A stretch of 64,000 bases of DNA. Source: Nodularia sphaerocarpa UHCC 0038. GTDB lineage: Bacteria; Cyanobacteriota; Cyanobacteriia; Cyanobacteriales; Nostocaceae. A program made the position numbers and the translations under genes. Under the pieces are notes generated by a model, which saw only the letters and a list, made by a program, of their open reading frames with translations, searched no databases and was not told where the DNA came from. The stretch covers positions 4,096,356 through 4,160,355 of the forward strand of contig NZ_CP060140.1 in NCBI RefSeq assembly GCF_022376295.1, written 5' to 3'. Each line of letters opens with the position of its first letter. The stretch's first letter is position 1. Positions 1 to 9,250 of this stretch are shown in pieces.

Positions 1-186
1 TATGTGTTTTAAGTCATAGTAAAAAATTAATAGTTATGATAATGTCATTTTTATGTATTTTATCAAACAATTCTTATTGAAGAAAAAGCACAAAAAAAAT
101 TTCCCCGGTTTTTGTTCTGGTTTTCTCAAAAATAAAACCAGGGAGGTCTTGTTTTTTATTTAATTATGTGATATGCAGCTAGTATT

Positions 187-792
187 CTAAGTCCTGGGAA
201 AATCTGGTGGTAGAATTACCTGATCAATTACGTGAACAATGCCGTTGCTAGCGGGAATATCGGCTTGAGTCACTTTAGCATCGTTAACAGTGATTCCTCT
301 GGTAGCATCATCAACATCGATTTTGACAGGGCTACCTTCAACTGTCTTGACTTCTCCAGATGTCAGTTGACTAGAGGTAACTTGTCCTGGTACAACATGG
401 TAAGCAATGAGCTTTGCTAATTGGTCTTTGTTTTCTGGTTTTAAGAGGTTGTCTAAAGTACCTGCGGGTAACGCGTCAAAAGCGGCATCAGTAGGTGCAA
501 ATACTGTGTAAGGCCCTGGTGTGGCTAATTGATCCTGTAAGCCTGCGGCTTCCACTGCTCGTGTGAGGGTTTGAAACTGTCCTTCCTTGGCTGCGGCTTG
601 TGTCAGTTCTGCTAAATTGAGATCAGCAGTTGTTTCTATCTGAGTATCTGCAACTGGAGGAGTAACAGGAGGCGCTTCGGTTACGGGTGGGGCTTGTGTA
701 ACAGGTTCGGCGCAGGCAGATAGAGCAATTAAACTGCCTACACTGATTATATTGAACAATACTTTCCCTATGAGCTTTTGACTGAATTTCAT
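187..792 (-). CDS. FAS1 (fasciclin) domain lipoprotein
   Basis: A 201-residue secreted protein with one fasciclin domain, a fold used in extracellular adhesion or surface association. The N-terminus has a basic start, a hydrophobic stretch and a lipobox LSAC with the lipid-modified cysteine at residue 27. A Pro/Val/Thr-rich spacer follows (about residues 30-55). The FAS1 domain covers about 58-198, with the H1 motif YTVFAPTDAAF and the H2 motif NGIVHVIDQVILP. It stands alone: the next gene, gyrB, lies about 600 bp away on the same strand. Lipoprotein FAS1 proteins are common in cyanobacteria, but the ligand cannot be told from sequence. Confidence 0.93.
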   Translation of the reverse strand: MKFSQKLIGKVLFNIISVGSLIALSACAEPVTQAPPVTEAPPVTPPVADTQIETTADLNLAELTQAAAKEGQFQTLTRAVEAAGLQDQLATPGPYTVFAPTDAAFDALPAGTLDNLLKPENKDQLAKLIAYHVVPGQVTSSQLTSGEVKTVEGSPVKIDVDDATRGITVNDAKVTQADIPASNGIVHVIDQVILPPDFPRT

Positions 793-1090
793 AGTTTTGT
801 GAAGATTCCGTTAAATAGAGAATTACTGACAATAGTTAATAATTTTAGGGATCTTCTCCCTCAGCCTAACGGCATAGTTTGAAAATACTTAATTTCATCT
901 GTAAACTTTAGTAAGCAAGCTTAATTAAGGATAAACAAAATTAATTTCAGACTCGCTCTTGGCTGAATAAAGGGTTGAAGAAATTTTGGCGAGCAATTTG
1001 ATGGGTCAATGACTTAATATTTTTGCACAAGTCATCAGTCAAAAGACATAAATTATTATGCTCAAATTTCCATACCAGTTACGTGAAATG

Positions 1091-1182
1091 CGGATTTAAT
1101 AAAATACAAAACCTCACCCCCCAACCCCTCTCCTTATTAAGGAGAGGGGAGAGTTTGACTTTTGTCAAAGGCGGGGTGAGGT
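1091..1182. repeat. REP/MITE-like palindromic repeat, ~90 bp
   Basis: An imperfect palindrome bounded by CTCACCCCCC and GGGGTGAGG, with an inner hairpin CCCCTCTCC/GGAGAGGGG and a second small hairpin TTTGAC/GTCAAA. The lead-in ATTTAATAAAATACA is shared with the copy at 19906-19996, so the whole unit was mobilised as one element. It occupies the gap between the FAS1 gene and gyrB; no gene is seen in the rest of 793-1398. Confidence 0.85.
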
Positions 1183-1306
1183 CAAAAACCTTTTTTTGTA
1201 TGTTATGGCAAAGTACTGATTGCTGAGTGCTGATTTTAGATGGCTAAGTAGGTAAGCATGAATAAACCAAACTATGTTACGACTCGTAAATAAGACCCAA
1301 ACCCTT

Positions 1307-1343
1307 ACTAATGACCAATGACTAATGACTAATGACTAATGAC
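1307..1343. repeat. STRR heptamer tract (ACTAATG)
   Basis: About five consecutive 7-bp units of ACTAATG or ACCAATG just downstream of gyrB. This is a classic short tandemly repeated repetitive sequence of heterocystous cyanobacteria. Confidence 0.9.
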
Positions 1344-1398
1344 GACCCTAGCTAGTTAACTTTATTTACGCCGACCTACTTTGTTATTTGCTTGATGT

Positions 1399-3336
1399 TT
1401 AGATGTCTAAATCTGTGAAATTGAGTTTAGAACCATAGGTTTCAATGAATTCGCGTCTGGGTGCAACACGATCGCCCATTAAAATGGTAAAAATACGATC
1501 AGCTTCGGCAGCATCTTCAATTTCTACTTGCTTCATTTTCCGAGATTCTGGATTCATTGTAGTATCCCAGAGTTGTTGAGGCATCATTTCACCTAAACCT
1601 TTGAAGCGTTGAATGTTATAGTTGGCGTTGCTGGGAAGTGTTCCCAAATACTGTTGCAATTCACGTTCGCTATAGCAGTATTCATGATTCTTTCCTCGTT
1701 CTACTTTAAATAGTGGAGGACAAGCAATATATATGAAACCCTGTTCAATCAGTGCGCGCTGATATCGATAGAAGAAAGTTAACAACAGTGTGCGAATATG
1801 CGCGCCATCTACGTCCGCATCTGTCATAATCACGATGCGGTGATAACGCAGTTGGGTGGAGTCAAATTCGTCTCCTTTTACGCCTAAACCAAGGGCTGTA
1901 ATTAAGGATTGGACTTCATTATTTTTGTAGATTTTTGCGTCGTCTGTTTTCTCAATATTGAGAATTTTACCACGCAGGGGGAGGATGGCTTGGGTGCGGC
2001 GATCGCGTCCTTGTTTCGCACTTCCACCCGCAGAGTCACCTTCCACAATAAAGATTTCTGACTCACTCGGATCACGAGAACTGCAATCTGCTAATTTACC
2101 AGGTAATGGGGAAGATTCTAGGACTGATTTACGTCGGACTAACTCCCGCGCATGACGAGCTGCTTCTGCGGCTTTAAATGCTTGAATAGCTTTATCTAAA
2201 ATCGAGTCGGCGATTCCCGGATGAAATTCTAAGTATTCACTGAGAACTTCTCCCACTAAGGAATCAACAATACCGCGAACTTCTGTATTACCGAGTTTGG
2301 TTTTGGTTTGTCCTTCAAATTCAGGGTCTGGAACTTTAACGGAAATGACTGCTGTTAAACCTTCCCGGACGTGTTCACCACTGAGGTTAGATTCATTTTC
2401 TTTAATTTTATTGCGTTTGCGGGCGATCGCATTTAAAGTCCGAGTCAGAACCGCCTTCAAACCTTCGAGGTGAGTACCACCATCAATGGTGCGAATATTA
2501 TTAGCAAAACCCAGCACGTTGTCTGTGTAAGCGTCAGTACACCATTGTAAAGAAACTTCCACTTGGACGTTATTGCGTTCCCCATGCACATAAATAATTT
2601 CTTCGTGCAGTGGTTGCTTATCGCGGTTCATGTAAGCGATATATTCTTTAATACCACCCTTGTATTCATAAGTTTCGATTCTGGGGGTATCGCTTTTTAG
2701 CAGTTCTAAACGGTGGTCGCCAAAGATAATTTTGACACCTGCATTCAGATAAGCCAACTCCCGCAGCCGACCTGCGATCGTGATGTAATCAAACTCAACG
2801 CTATTGATAAAAATTTGGCTATCAGGATTGAACTTGATAGAAGTTCCCGTTTTCCCTTCTTTATCAGGCTTGGCTATTAGTTCAGTCACTGGTACGCCTC
2901 GTTCATAGCGCTGGACATGAACTTTGTTATCTCGCCAAACCGTGACTTCCAGCACATCTGACAAGGCGTTAACTACGGAAAGACCGACACCGTGCAATCC
3001 CCCAGAAACCTTGTATCCACCACCACCAAACTTACCACCAGCGTGGAGTACGGTTAACACGGTTTCTAAAGCCGATTTACCAGTTCGTGAGTGAGTATCG
3101 ATAGGAATACCCCGACCGTCATCTGTGACAGTCACGGAACCATCAGCATTGATATCCACTTCTATGTGGGTACAGTGACCCGCCAAAGCTTCATCAATTG
3201 AGTTATCTACCACTTCATAAACTAAATGGTGGAGTCCTCGCGGTCCGGTAGTACCGATGTACATCCCTGGCCGTTTGCGGACGGCTTCCAGACCTTCCAG
3301 AACTTGAATCTGATCGGCACTGTAACTGCTCGTCAT
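1399..3336 (-). CDS. gyrB: DNA gyrase subunit B
   Basis: ATPase subunit of type II topoisomerase; with GyrA it introduces negative supercoils. The 645-residue length is normal for cyanobacterial GyrB, which lacks the long insert of enterobacteria. The GHKL ATPase domain has the N-terminal KRPGMYIG motif, the catalytic/Mg region EVVDNSIDEA and the GGLHGVG lid. The transducer domain follows, then the TOPRIM domain with EGDSAGGSAKQGRD, the DADVDGAHI metal motif and PLRGKILN. The C-terminal tail has the QRFKGLGEM motif. ParE is the main alternative, but the overall sequence reads as GyrB. It is monocistronic here, separated from miaA by about 430 bp of repeats. Confidence 0.97.
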   Translation of the reverse strand: MTSSYSADQIQVLEGLEAVRKRPGMYIGTTGPRGLHHLVYEVVDNSIDEALAGHCTHIEVDINADGSVTVTDDGRGIPIDTHSRTGKSALETVLTVLHAGGKFGGGGYKVSGGLHGVGLSVVNALSDVLEVTVWRDNKVHVQRYERGVPVTELIAKPDKEGKTGTSIKFNPDSQIFINSVEFDYITIAGRLRELAYLNAGVKIIFGDHRLELLKSDTPRIETYEYKGGIKEYIAYMNRDKQPLHEEIIYVHGERNNVQVEVSLQWCTDAYTDNVLGFANNIRTIDGGTHLEGLKAVLTRTLNAIARKRNKIKENESNLSGEHVREGLTAVISVKVPDPEFEGQTKTKLGNTEVRGIVDSLVGEVLSEYLEFHPGIADSILDKAIQAFKAAEAARHARELVRRKSVLESSPLPGKLADCSSRDPSESEIFIVEGDSAGGSAKQGRDRRTQAILPLRGKILNIEKTDDAKIYKNNEVQSLITALGLGVKGDEFDSTQLRYHRIVIMTDADVDGAHIRTLLLTFFYRYQRALIEQGFIYIACPPLFKVERGKNHEYCYSERELQQYLGTLPSNANYNIQRFKGLGEMMPQQLWDTTMNPESRKMKQVEIEDAAEADRIFTILMGDRVAPRREFIETYGSKLNFTDLDI

Positions 3337-3710
3337 GAAAATTCTCCTGATGTGTGGGTTTAAAGTCGCCCAAAAACAAAAAAGTTAAAACACACCAAAA
3401 TTCTAACACAAAAGGGTTACTGGCGACTGTAGAGCAATTTTATGAGAAGTTTATATAGGGGATGTAACCCCATAAGTTTTAGAAATTGATTGCCTGAAAA
3501 TTTCAAATTACTGAGATTGCTTCTGAACCAGAACCGAAGAGCGAAGTTAAAATCAAATGCTTGTCATCAGAATACACCCGATGCCTGGACTGAAACTGCC
3601 CATCAGCAAAAATCTCATAAAAACCTTAAGATTATATCACAAAAGCTTTACTGAAGAGTCAGGAGTATGGGAACTGTTGACTAATGACTAATCACCTAAT
3701 GACCAAAAAT

Positions 3711-3738
3711 GTAGAGACGTTCCATGGAACGTCTCTAC
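3711..3738. repeat. 28-bp perfect palindrome, copy 1
   Basis: A perfect self-complementary sequence beginning GTAGAGACGTTCCA and continuing with its own reverse complement. An identical copy lies at 45946-45973 and a diverged cousin at 15430-15457. It sits between two heptamer tracts in the gyrB-miaA gap (3337-3764), which otherwise holds no recognisable gene. Confidence 0.9.
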
Positions 3739-3747
3739 CAGGGTTCT

Positions 3748-3772
3748 CTAATGACAAATGACTAATGACTAA
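3748..3772 (+). repeat. STRR heptamer tract overlapping the miaA start
   Basis: Units of the type TAATGAC repeat in tandem and run into the first codons of miaA, so the annotated ATG at 3765 is itself part of a repeat unit. A similar tract lies at 3680-3703. Confidence 0.85.
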
Positions 3773-4655
3773 ATTGATTGTAATTTGTGGTGCGACGGCG
3801 ACTGGTAAATCAGGTTTGGCATTGAATTTGGCTACGCAGCTAAGTTCTGTAATTCTTAGTGCTGATTCTCGTCAGGTGTACCGAGAATTTGATATTGGTA
3901 CGGCTAAACCAACTTTGGCAGAACAAAAATTAGTCCCACATTATTTAATAGATATCTGCCATCCCACAGATATGATGACGTTAGCAGACTATCAGGAACA
4001 AGCGCAAAGTTTAATTACGGATCTTGGGGTTGCGCCATTGTTGTTGGTTGGTGGTACGGGTTTATACATACGCTCTATTGTGCAAGGAATGAAGATTCCC
4101 AGGGTTGCACCAAATCAGGAATTGCGATCGCAACTGCAATCTTTAGGACAAACGACGCTATATGGTATATTACAACAAGTAGATGCGATCGCCTCCCAGA
4201 AAATTCATCCTCATGACAATGTGCGGACTTTACGAGCATTAGAAGTATTTTATATTACTGGTTGCCCAATTTCCCAGCAGCAAGGAGAAAACCCCCCAGA
4301 TTATCCCATTTTGCAAATTGGTTTAGATTGCGAAGTCGAAAACTTAAGGCTACGCATTCACAGACGCACAGAACAAATGATCGCTGATGGTTTAGTGGCT
4401 GAGGTAGAATATCTTTGTCAAAAATACGGGGCTGATTTACCTTTATTGAATACTTTGGGATATCAAGAAATTAGGCAATATTTAGCAGGTGAAATTTCTT
4501 TGGAGTCAGCAAAGGAATTAACGGTTTTGCACACGCGCCAATTTGCTAAACGCCAGCGTACTTGGTTTAAAGCATATCCACAAATTGAGTGGTTTGATGC
4601 CGATGATCCGGATTTGTTTGAGCAGGTTTGGCGGCGAGTACAAGAGTTTTTTTAG
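3765..4655 (+). CDS. miaA: tRNA dimethylallyltransferase
   Basis: Transfers a dimethylallyl group from DMAPP to N6 of adenosine 37 in tRNAs that read codons starting with U. At 296 residues it is typical of the family. The P-loop GATATGKS is at residues 9-16, followed by the substrate motif SADSRQVYREFDIGTAKP and LVGGTGLYIRS. The C-terminal half has the tRNA-contacting region RQFAKRQRTWFK. The start ATG is embedded in ACTAATG heptamers with no clear Shine-Dalgarno sequence, but residues 2-8 already form the first beta strand, so a later start is impossible. Confidence 0.96.
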   Translation: MTKLIVICGATATGKSGLALNLATQLSSVILSADSRQVYREFDIGTAKPTLAEQKLVPHYLIDICHPTDMMTLADYQEQAQSLITDLGVAPLLLVGGTGLYIRSIVQGMKIPRVAPNQELRSQLQSLGQTTLYGILQQVDAIASQKIHPHDNVRTLRALEVFYITGCPISQQQGENPPDYPILQIGLDCEVENLRLRIHRRTEQMIADGLVAEVEYLCQKYGADLPLLNTLGYQEIRQYLAGEISLESAKELTVLHTRQFAKRQRTWFKAYPQIEWFDADDPDLFEQVWRRVQEFF

Positions 4656-4809
4656 TTCACGCAGAGGCGCAGAGGCGCAAAGTTAAGAGATTTTATGAAA
4701 TACAGCAGTTTGCAGGTAGATGAGGTACAGATATTAATACTAAAACTCTTGTGGGGTGGGCATCTTGCCCGCCTAAGTCTACCTCTCTAAAATTAAATAT
4801 GCTGTATCT

Positions 4810-5517
4810 CTACACAGTATCAGGATCTATGCCCATAGCCCTGAGTCTTTCTGCTAGTAATTGGGCGCGTTCTTCGGCTTGTTCAGCCCGTTGGCTTTCT
4901 TGTTCAGCCCGTTCATCTCCAGTCGGTAGAATAGTTCCATCCTGGTAACACCAGCGTAACCAGTTATCTTGTCTACCTTCAAATTCGCCAGACCAGAGAG
5001 TTAAACCTAAACCGACTTGTTCTAACCAAGTTTCTGAAGTTTCAAAATAACGCCTTCCTCTGAGTTCATACACCCGTAGAATTTGTTCTCCTAATTGCTG
5101 ATTTGGGTCATATACAATATAGTAACTCGCCCGCATTTGCTCATAAATTTCTAACTTTTTGCCTAATTCATCACCTTCTTTATTAGAAACAATTTCCATC
5201 ACAACTTCTGGAGGTTTGCCAAAACGCCAAACCATATAACAACGATTGTTTTTTTCCCACCACTTTTCTGGAACTTGGGCATCTAAGCTCAGAAAAACGT
5301 CTGGTACAATGGGTGGCTGAAGGTCTGTGTAGTAAACACCCACATTAGCCTCAGCTAAAAAAGTCTGATTTTGTAAACCACTATAAAGAGAACCGACTAA
5401 TAAGCGCTGTTGTTTGGCAGATGCAAAATTGTCCACAGGTGTATCATCTTCGGTAACTAGCTGGTTGGCATCTGGCACATAAAAATCATCTGCATTAATG
5501 AGAAGTTGCTCAACCAT
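4810..5517 (-). CDS. Uma2 family (DUF820) protein, putative restriction-endonuclease-like fold
   Basis: A member of the Uma2/DUF820 family, heavily expanded in cyanobacteria, with a PD-(D/E)XK nuclease-like core of unproven function. The core is visible as PPIVPDVFLS, EVVMEIVS and the GKKLEIYEQMRASYYIVYDP strand-helix region (middle of the protein). The C-terminus is a Glu/Arg/Ala-rich helix (EERAQLLAERLRAMGIDPD) that probably forms a coiled coil. I chose the ATG at 5517 (235 residues); an upstream GTG at 5529 would add four residues. It is convergent with miaA and divergent from glcD. Biological role unknown. Confidence 0.85.
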   Translation of the reverse strand: MVEQLLINADDFYVPDANQLVTEDDTPVDNFASAKQQRLLVGSLYSGLQNQTFLAEANVGVYYTDLQPPIVPDVFLSLDAQVPEKWWEKNNRCYMVWRFGKPPEVVMEIVSNKEGDELGKKLEIYEQMRASYYIVYDPNQQLGEQILRVYELRGRRYFETSETWLEQVGLGLTLWSGEFEGRQDNWLRWCYQDGTILPTGDERAEQESQRAEQAEERAQLLAERLRAMGIDPDTV

Positions 5518-5655
5518 AATTTTATCCACTATTTGAGAGCCTTATTTCTAGGTTAATTGATTTGTTATGCGGCTGCGGTAAGCGTAGCCATGCCTTTCCC
5601 TAAAGCGCTATTTTTGTCACAATGGTGATATATCTACCTCTAATTATAAAAAACT

Positions 5656-7128
5656 ATGCTTATCCAAGAGAAAAAGCAATACAACTGGAAACCTATTATT
5701 AAAGCATTTGAGGCTGTAGTTGGTAAAAATGGTGTAGTTCAACGTCGGGAAGAACTCATTACCTATGAATGCGATGGTTTAACCAGTTATCGTCAACGCC
5801 CTGCTGTGGTAGTTCTGCCCAGAACTACAGAACAAATTGCCGAACTGGTGAAGATATGCAATAAATACTCTGTAACCTTTATCGCCCGTGGTTCTGGGAC
5901 TGGTTTATCTGGTGGCGCTTTACCTTCGGAAGATTCAGTTTTGATTGTCACTTCCTTAATGCGGCAAATTCTCAATGTTGATTTAGATAATCAGCGCATT
6001 GTGGTTCAACCAGGCGTAATTAATAGCTGGGTAACGCAAACTGTCAGTGGAGCGGGATTTTATTATGCACCAGACCCTTCTAGTCAGATTATCTGCTCAA
6101 TTGGCGGTAATGTGGCGGAAAACTCTGGCGGGGTGCATTGTCTCAAGTATGGTGTGACTACTAACCACGTTTTGGGTTTAAAAATTGTTACGCCTGAAGG
6201 GGAAATTCTGGATTTAGGTGGACAAGTACCGGAAATGCCTGGTTATGATTTAACAGGTGTATTTGTGGGTTCTGAAGGTACTTTGGGTATCGCTACAGAA
6301 ATTACTCTGCGAATCCTCAAAAGTGCTGAATCAATTTGTGTTTTATTAGCAGATTTTACCAGTGTGGAAGCGGCTGCGGAAACTGTTTCTGATATTATCA
6401 GCGCTGGAATTATTCCCGGTGGTATGGAAATGATGGACAACATTAGCATCAATGCTGTTGAGGATGTTGTGGCGACAAATTGTTATCCTCGCGATGCAAC
6501 GGCGATTTTATTAGTAGAAATCGATGGTTTGGATGTGGAAGTTCAGGTAAATAAACAACGTGTGGCGGAAATTTGTAAAAAGAATGGGGCGCGTAATGTA
6601 ACTTCTGCTAGTGATTTAGAAACTCGTTTAAAACTTTGGAAAGGTCGTAAGGCTGCTTTCGCTGCGGCTGGACATTTAAGCCCTGATTATTATGTTCAGG
6701 ATGGGGTGATTCCTCGCACGCAATTAACTTATGTTTTACAGGAAATTGAGGCGTTAAGTCAAAAGTTTGGTTATAAAATTGCTAATGTGTTTCACGCTGG
6801 TGATGGTAATCTTCACCCTTTAATTCTCTTCGATAATTCTGTACCAGGCGCGCTGGAGAAAGTTGAGGAAGTTGGCGGGGAAATTCTCAAGCTTTGTGTT
6901 AAGGTGGGTGGTAGTATTTCTGGTGAACATGGCATTGGTGCTGATAAAAAATGCTATATGCCTGATATGTTTAGTCCTGCTGATTTGGAAAGTATGCAAT
7001 GGGTAAGGCACGTTTTTAATCCCCAGGGTTTGGCAAATCCTGATAAGATTTTCCCCACTCCTCGCACTTGTGGTGAAGCTGCAAATTCTATGAGCATGAA
7101 GCAGTTTGCGGGGGTGGAACAGTTTTAA
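5656..7128 (+). CDS. glcD: Glycolate oxidase / glycolate dehydrogenase FAD subunit GlcD
   Basis: FAD-linked oxidase of the GlcD/D-lactate dehydrogenase family, 490 residues. In cyanobacteria the protein oxidises glycolate from RuBisCO oxygenation to glyoxylate. The FAD-binding PCMH domain spans about residues 50-230, with ARGSGTGLSGGA as the dinucleotide-binding loop and GTLGIATEITLRI near its end. The C-terminal FAD-oxidase domain has NVFHAGDGNLHP and GSISGEHGIGADK, which carry conserved active-site His and Glu residues. No glcE or glcF lies nearby. D-lactate is an alternative substrate that cannot be excluded. Confidence 0.93.
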   Translation: MLIQEKKQYNWKPIIKAFEAVVGKNGVVQRREELITYECDGLTSYRQRPAVVVLPRTTEQIAELVKICNKYSVTFIARGSGTGLSGGALPSEDSVLIVTSLMRQILNVDLDNQRIVVQPGVINSWVTQTVSGAGFYYAPDPSSQIICSIGGNVAENSGGVHCLKYGVTTNHVLGLKIVTPEGEILDLGGQVPEMPGYDLTGVFVGSEGTLGIATEITLRILKSAESICVLLADFTSVEAAAETVSDIISAGIIPGGMEMMDNISINAVEDVVATNCYPRDATAILLVEIDGLDVEVQVNKQRVAEICKKNGARNVTSASDLETRLKLWKGRKAAFAAAGHLSPDYYVQDGVIPRTQLTYVLQEIEALSQKFGYKIANVFHAGDGNLHPLILFDNSVPGALEKVEEVGGEILKLCVKVGGSISGEHGIGADKKCYMPDMFSPADLESMQWVRHVFNPQGLANPDKIFPTPRTCGEAANSMSMKQFAGVEQF

Positions 7129-7178
7129 TTTTAGCTATTATACAGCAGTTTGTGCGTGTAATATATCAAAGAATTATC

Positions 7179-7227
7179 GAACACAGATGAACACAGATGA
7201 ATACAGATGAATATGGATGAATATGGA
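7179..7227. repeat. Tandem ~10-bp repeat (GAACACAGAT type)
   Basis: Five near-identical units of about 10 bp (GAACACAGAT, GAATACAGAT, GAATATGGAT) in the 288-bp gap before the next gene. Related text recurs at 12410-12430 upstream of dnaG. Confidence 0.75.
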
Positions 7228-7416
7228 TTTATCTGTAGTTCATCTCTATGAAGGTTGCTGTATTTGATTTGCTGAAATTTCTCAGTTGTAAAACTCCGAT
7301 TTATTCAATGAATTGGGGTTTTTGATTGATATATGATGATTTGTCTACATATTCCGGAGAAATGGGAATTTGCTTTGTAGTGAAAAGTATTGCTCTAAAG
7401 AAAGTCAAGCGCAGAA

Positions 7417-8640
7417 ATGAATCGGTTGAATAAACTTGCCTTTAGTTACTTGCTGTGCTTGGGTTTAATGGTATACTTAACAGTATTTTCTTTTCCTTCT
7501 CGTCCACTTTTTTATCAGCCAAAAAATTTACCCACTACAACGGAAATTCGAGGCGTTTGGCTGACTAATGTTGCTAGTGGTGTCCTCTTTTTACCTTGGG
7601 GAATTAATCGCGCTATTAACCAATTATCGGCACTTAAGTTTAATACTATTTATCCTGTAGTTTGGAATAGAGGCAATACTTTTTATAAGAGTAATACAGC
7701 TAAAATTGTTACAGGTTCAGGTGCTGATCCTATAGTTAATTTAATCCACGGTGGACAGGATGTTTTAGCAAAGATTATAAAAGTTGCTCAACCTCAAGGT
7801 TTAACTGTTATTCCCTGGTTTGAATACGGTTTTATGACTCCTCCTAATTCCCAATTGGCGCGGCGTTATCCAGACTGGTTAACAATGGGAGAAGAAGGAA
7901 TAAAATCTACAAATGAAATTCCTTTGGAAGAAGTCAATGATAATTCGGCGCATCAGCAAGCTTGGCTAAATCCTCTGCATCCAGAGGTGCGGGAGTTTAT
8001 CTTGGCGCTCATTGTGGAGGTGGTTAGTGGTTACGATGTGGATGGTATTCAGTTCGATGATCACTTTGGAATGCCTGTAAAATTTGGTTATGATGCTTTC
8101 ACTGTTGATCTCTATCGCCAAGAACATGACGGTAATAGTCCTCCCAGTGATCCTTTTAATCCCAAATGGATGCGTTGGCGTGCTAACAAAATTACTGATT
8201 TTATGGCGGAAATTTATCAAAGTGTGAAAGCAATTAAACCTAATGCTATTGTTTCGCTTTCTCCTAATTCACAAGGTTTTGCCTATAAATACTATCTGCA
8301 AGACTGGGAAAGTTGGGTGAGAAAGGGTTTGGTTGATGAGTTGATTTTGCAGGTATATCGCAATAATCAAAGCAGTTTTATTACTGAATTAGAACAACCA
8401 GCTGTTAAGTTTGCTCGTTCTCGCATTCCTGTGGGGATTGGAATATTAACGGGAACTTCTAAGACTCCTGTGAATATTGCTCAAATTAGAGAACAAGTTG
8501 AAACGGTGCGCGATCGCACTTTTGGGGGTGTTTCTTTTTTTTATTGGGAAAGTTTATGGGGTTCGATTACTCCAGAATCACCGCAGCTACGGCGAAATGT
8601 GTTTGAGAAATTGTTTGCAGGTAGGGCGATTAGACCATAG
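7417..8640 (+). CDS. Glycosyl-hydrolase-like family 10 protein (GHL10/DUF187)
   Basis: A 407-residue protein with an N-terminal hydrophobic signal or anchor (about residues 7-25), followed by a TIM-barrel domain of the GHL10 type. Its hallmark start EIRGVWLTNVASGV is at about 43-56, then NTIYPVVWNRG, the GLTVIPWFEYGFM strand and the DVDGIQFDDHFGMP strand with adjacent acidic residues that would be catalytic candidates. The family acts on extracellular or periplasmic glycans; the substrate is unknown. A lipoprotein and a membrane protein gene follow on the same strand. Confidence 0.9.
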   Translation: MNRLNKLAFSYLLCLGLMVYLTVFSFPSRPLFYQPKNLPTTTEIRGVWLTNVASGVLFLPWGINRAINQLSALKFNTIYPVVWNRGNTFYKSNTAKIVTGSGADPIVNLIHGGQDVLAKIIKVAQPQGLTVIPWFEYGFMTPPNSQLARRYPDWLTMGEEGIKSTNEIPLEEVNDNSAHQQAWLNPLHPEVREFILALIVEVVSGYDVDGIQFDDHFGMPVKFGYDAFTVDLYRQEHDGNSPPSDPFNPKWMRWRANKITDFMAEIYQSVKAIKPNAIVSLSPNSQGFAYKYYLQDWESWVRKGLVDELILQVYRNNQSSFITELEQPAVKFARSRIPVGIGILTGTSKTPVNIAQIREQVETVRDRTFGGVSFFYWESLWGSITPESPQLRRNVFEKLFAGRAIRP

Positions 8641-8746
8641 GGTTTTTTAACGCAGAGGGGCGCTGAGTTTTTGCTCAATTTAATTTGTGATCAAAAATCT
8701 GAATTGTGTTGTATACTATCGCTAGCGGATGGTATGTGAGTTTAAC

Positions 8747-9154
8747 ATGGTGCGGTTTCTGGTGACGGTGTTTTTGGTGGTGTTTTTGGTGGGGTGTGGT
8801 AGTGTTGGACTGTTACCAACTACTCAGTTAGTGCAAAAGGCGATCGCACTCCAGGTTGAGCAAACTCAGCAGCAACTCAATGAAAAACTGAATCTGGATT
8901 TCCAAGGTTTTGAAATCAAAGGTTTAAAAATTCGCCAAGAACAACCTCTGACAATTCAAAGTTTACCCGCGTTTCGGGTGCGGGGAACCTACGATTTAAT
9001 TTTGAATCTCCCCAAAAGACAGTTGAGACAACTGCAACAACCTTTTGAGGTGTATCTGCAAATTCAGCAAGAAGGTAAAAGTTGGCGCTTGCTAGTTCCT
9101 GCACAGGATAGCAAGGAGACTCAACCAAGTTGGCGCAGCTATTTAATTTTATAA
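8747..9154 (+). CDS. Hypothetical lipoprotein
   Basis: A small protein of about 135 residues. An in-frame upstream ATG at 8729 would add six residues, but the second ATG places the start immediately before MVRFLVTVFLVVFLVGCG, a lipoprotein signal with lipobox LVGC. The mature part has amphipathic helix and strand segments (QTQQQLNEKLNLDFQGFEIKG in part) and ends with a lysine/tryptophan-rich strand pair. I do not recognise a named family. Neighbouring genes on the same strand (GHL10 protein 90 bp before, membrane protein 96 bp after) suggest an envelope role. Confidence 0.8.
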   Translation: MVRFLVTVFLVVFLVGCGSVGLLPTTQLVQKAIALQVEQTQQQLNEKLNLDFQGFEIKGLKIRQEQPLTIQSLPAFRVRGTYDLILNLPKRQLRQLQQPFEVYLQIQQEGKSWRLLVPAQDSKETQPSWRSYLIL

Positions 9155-9250
9155 GCTGATGTGCAGATCATAAAACTATCATACCCTTGACCGTAAAAAC
9201 TCTCAGCCCTAGCCATGATTGGGGTAATAGTTTTACCAGGGATGAGGCAA

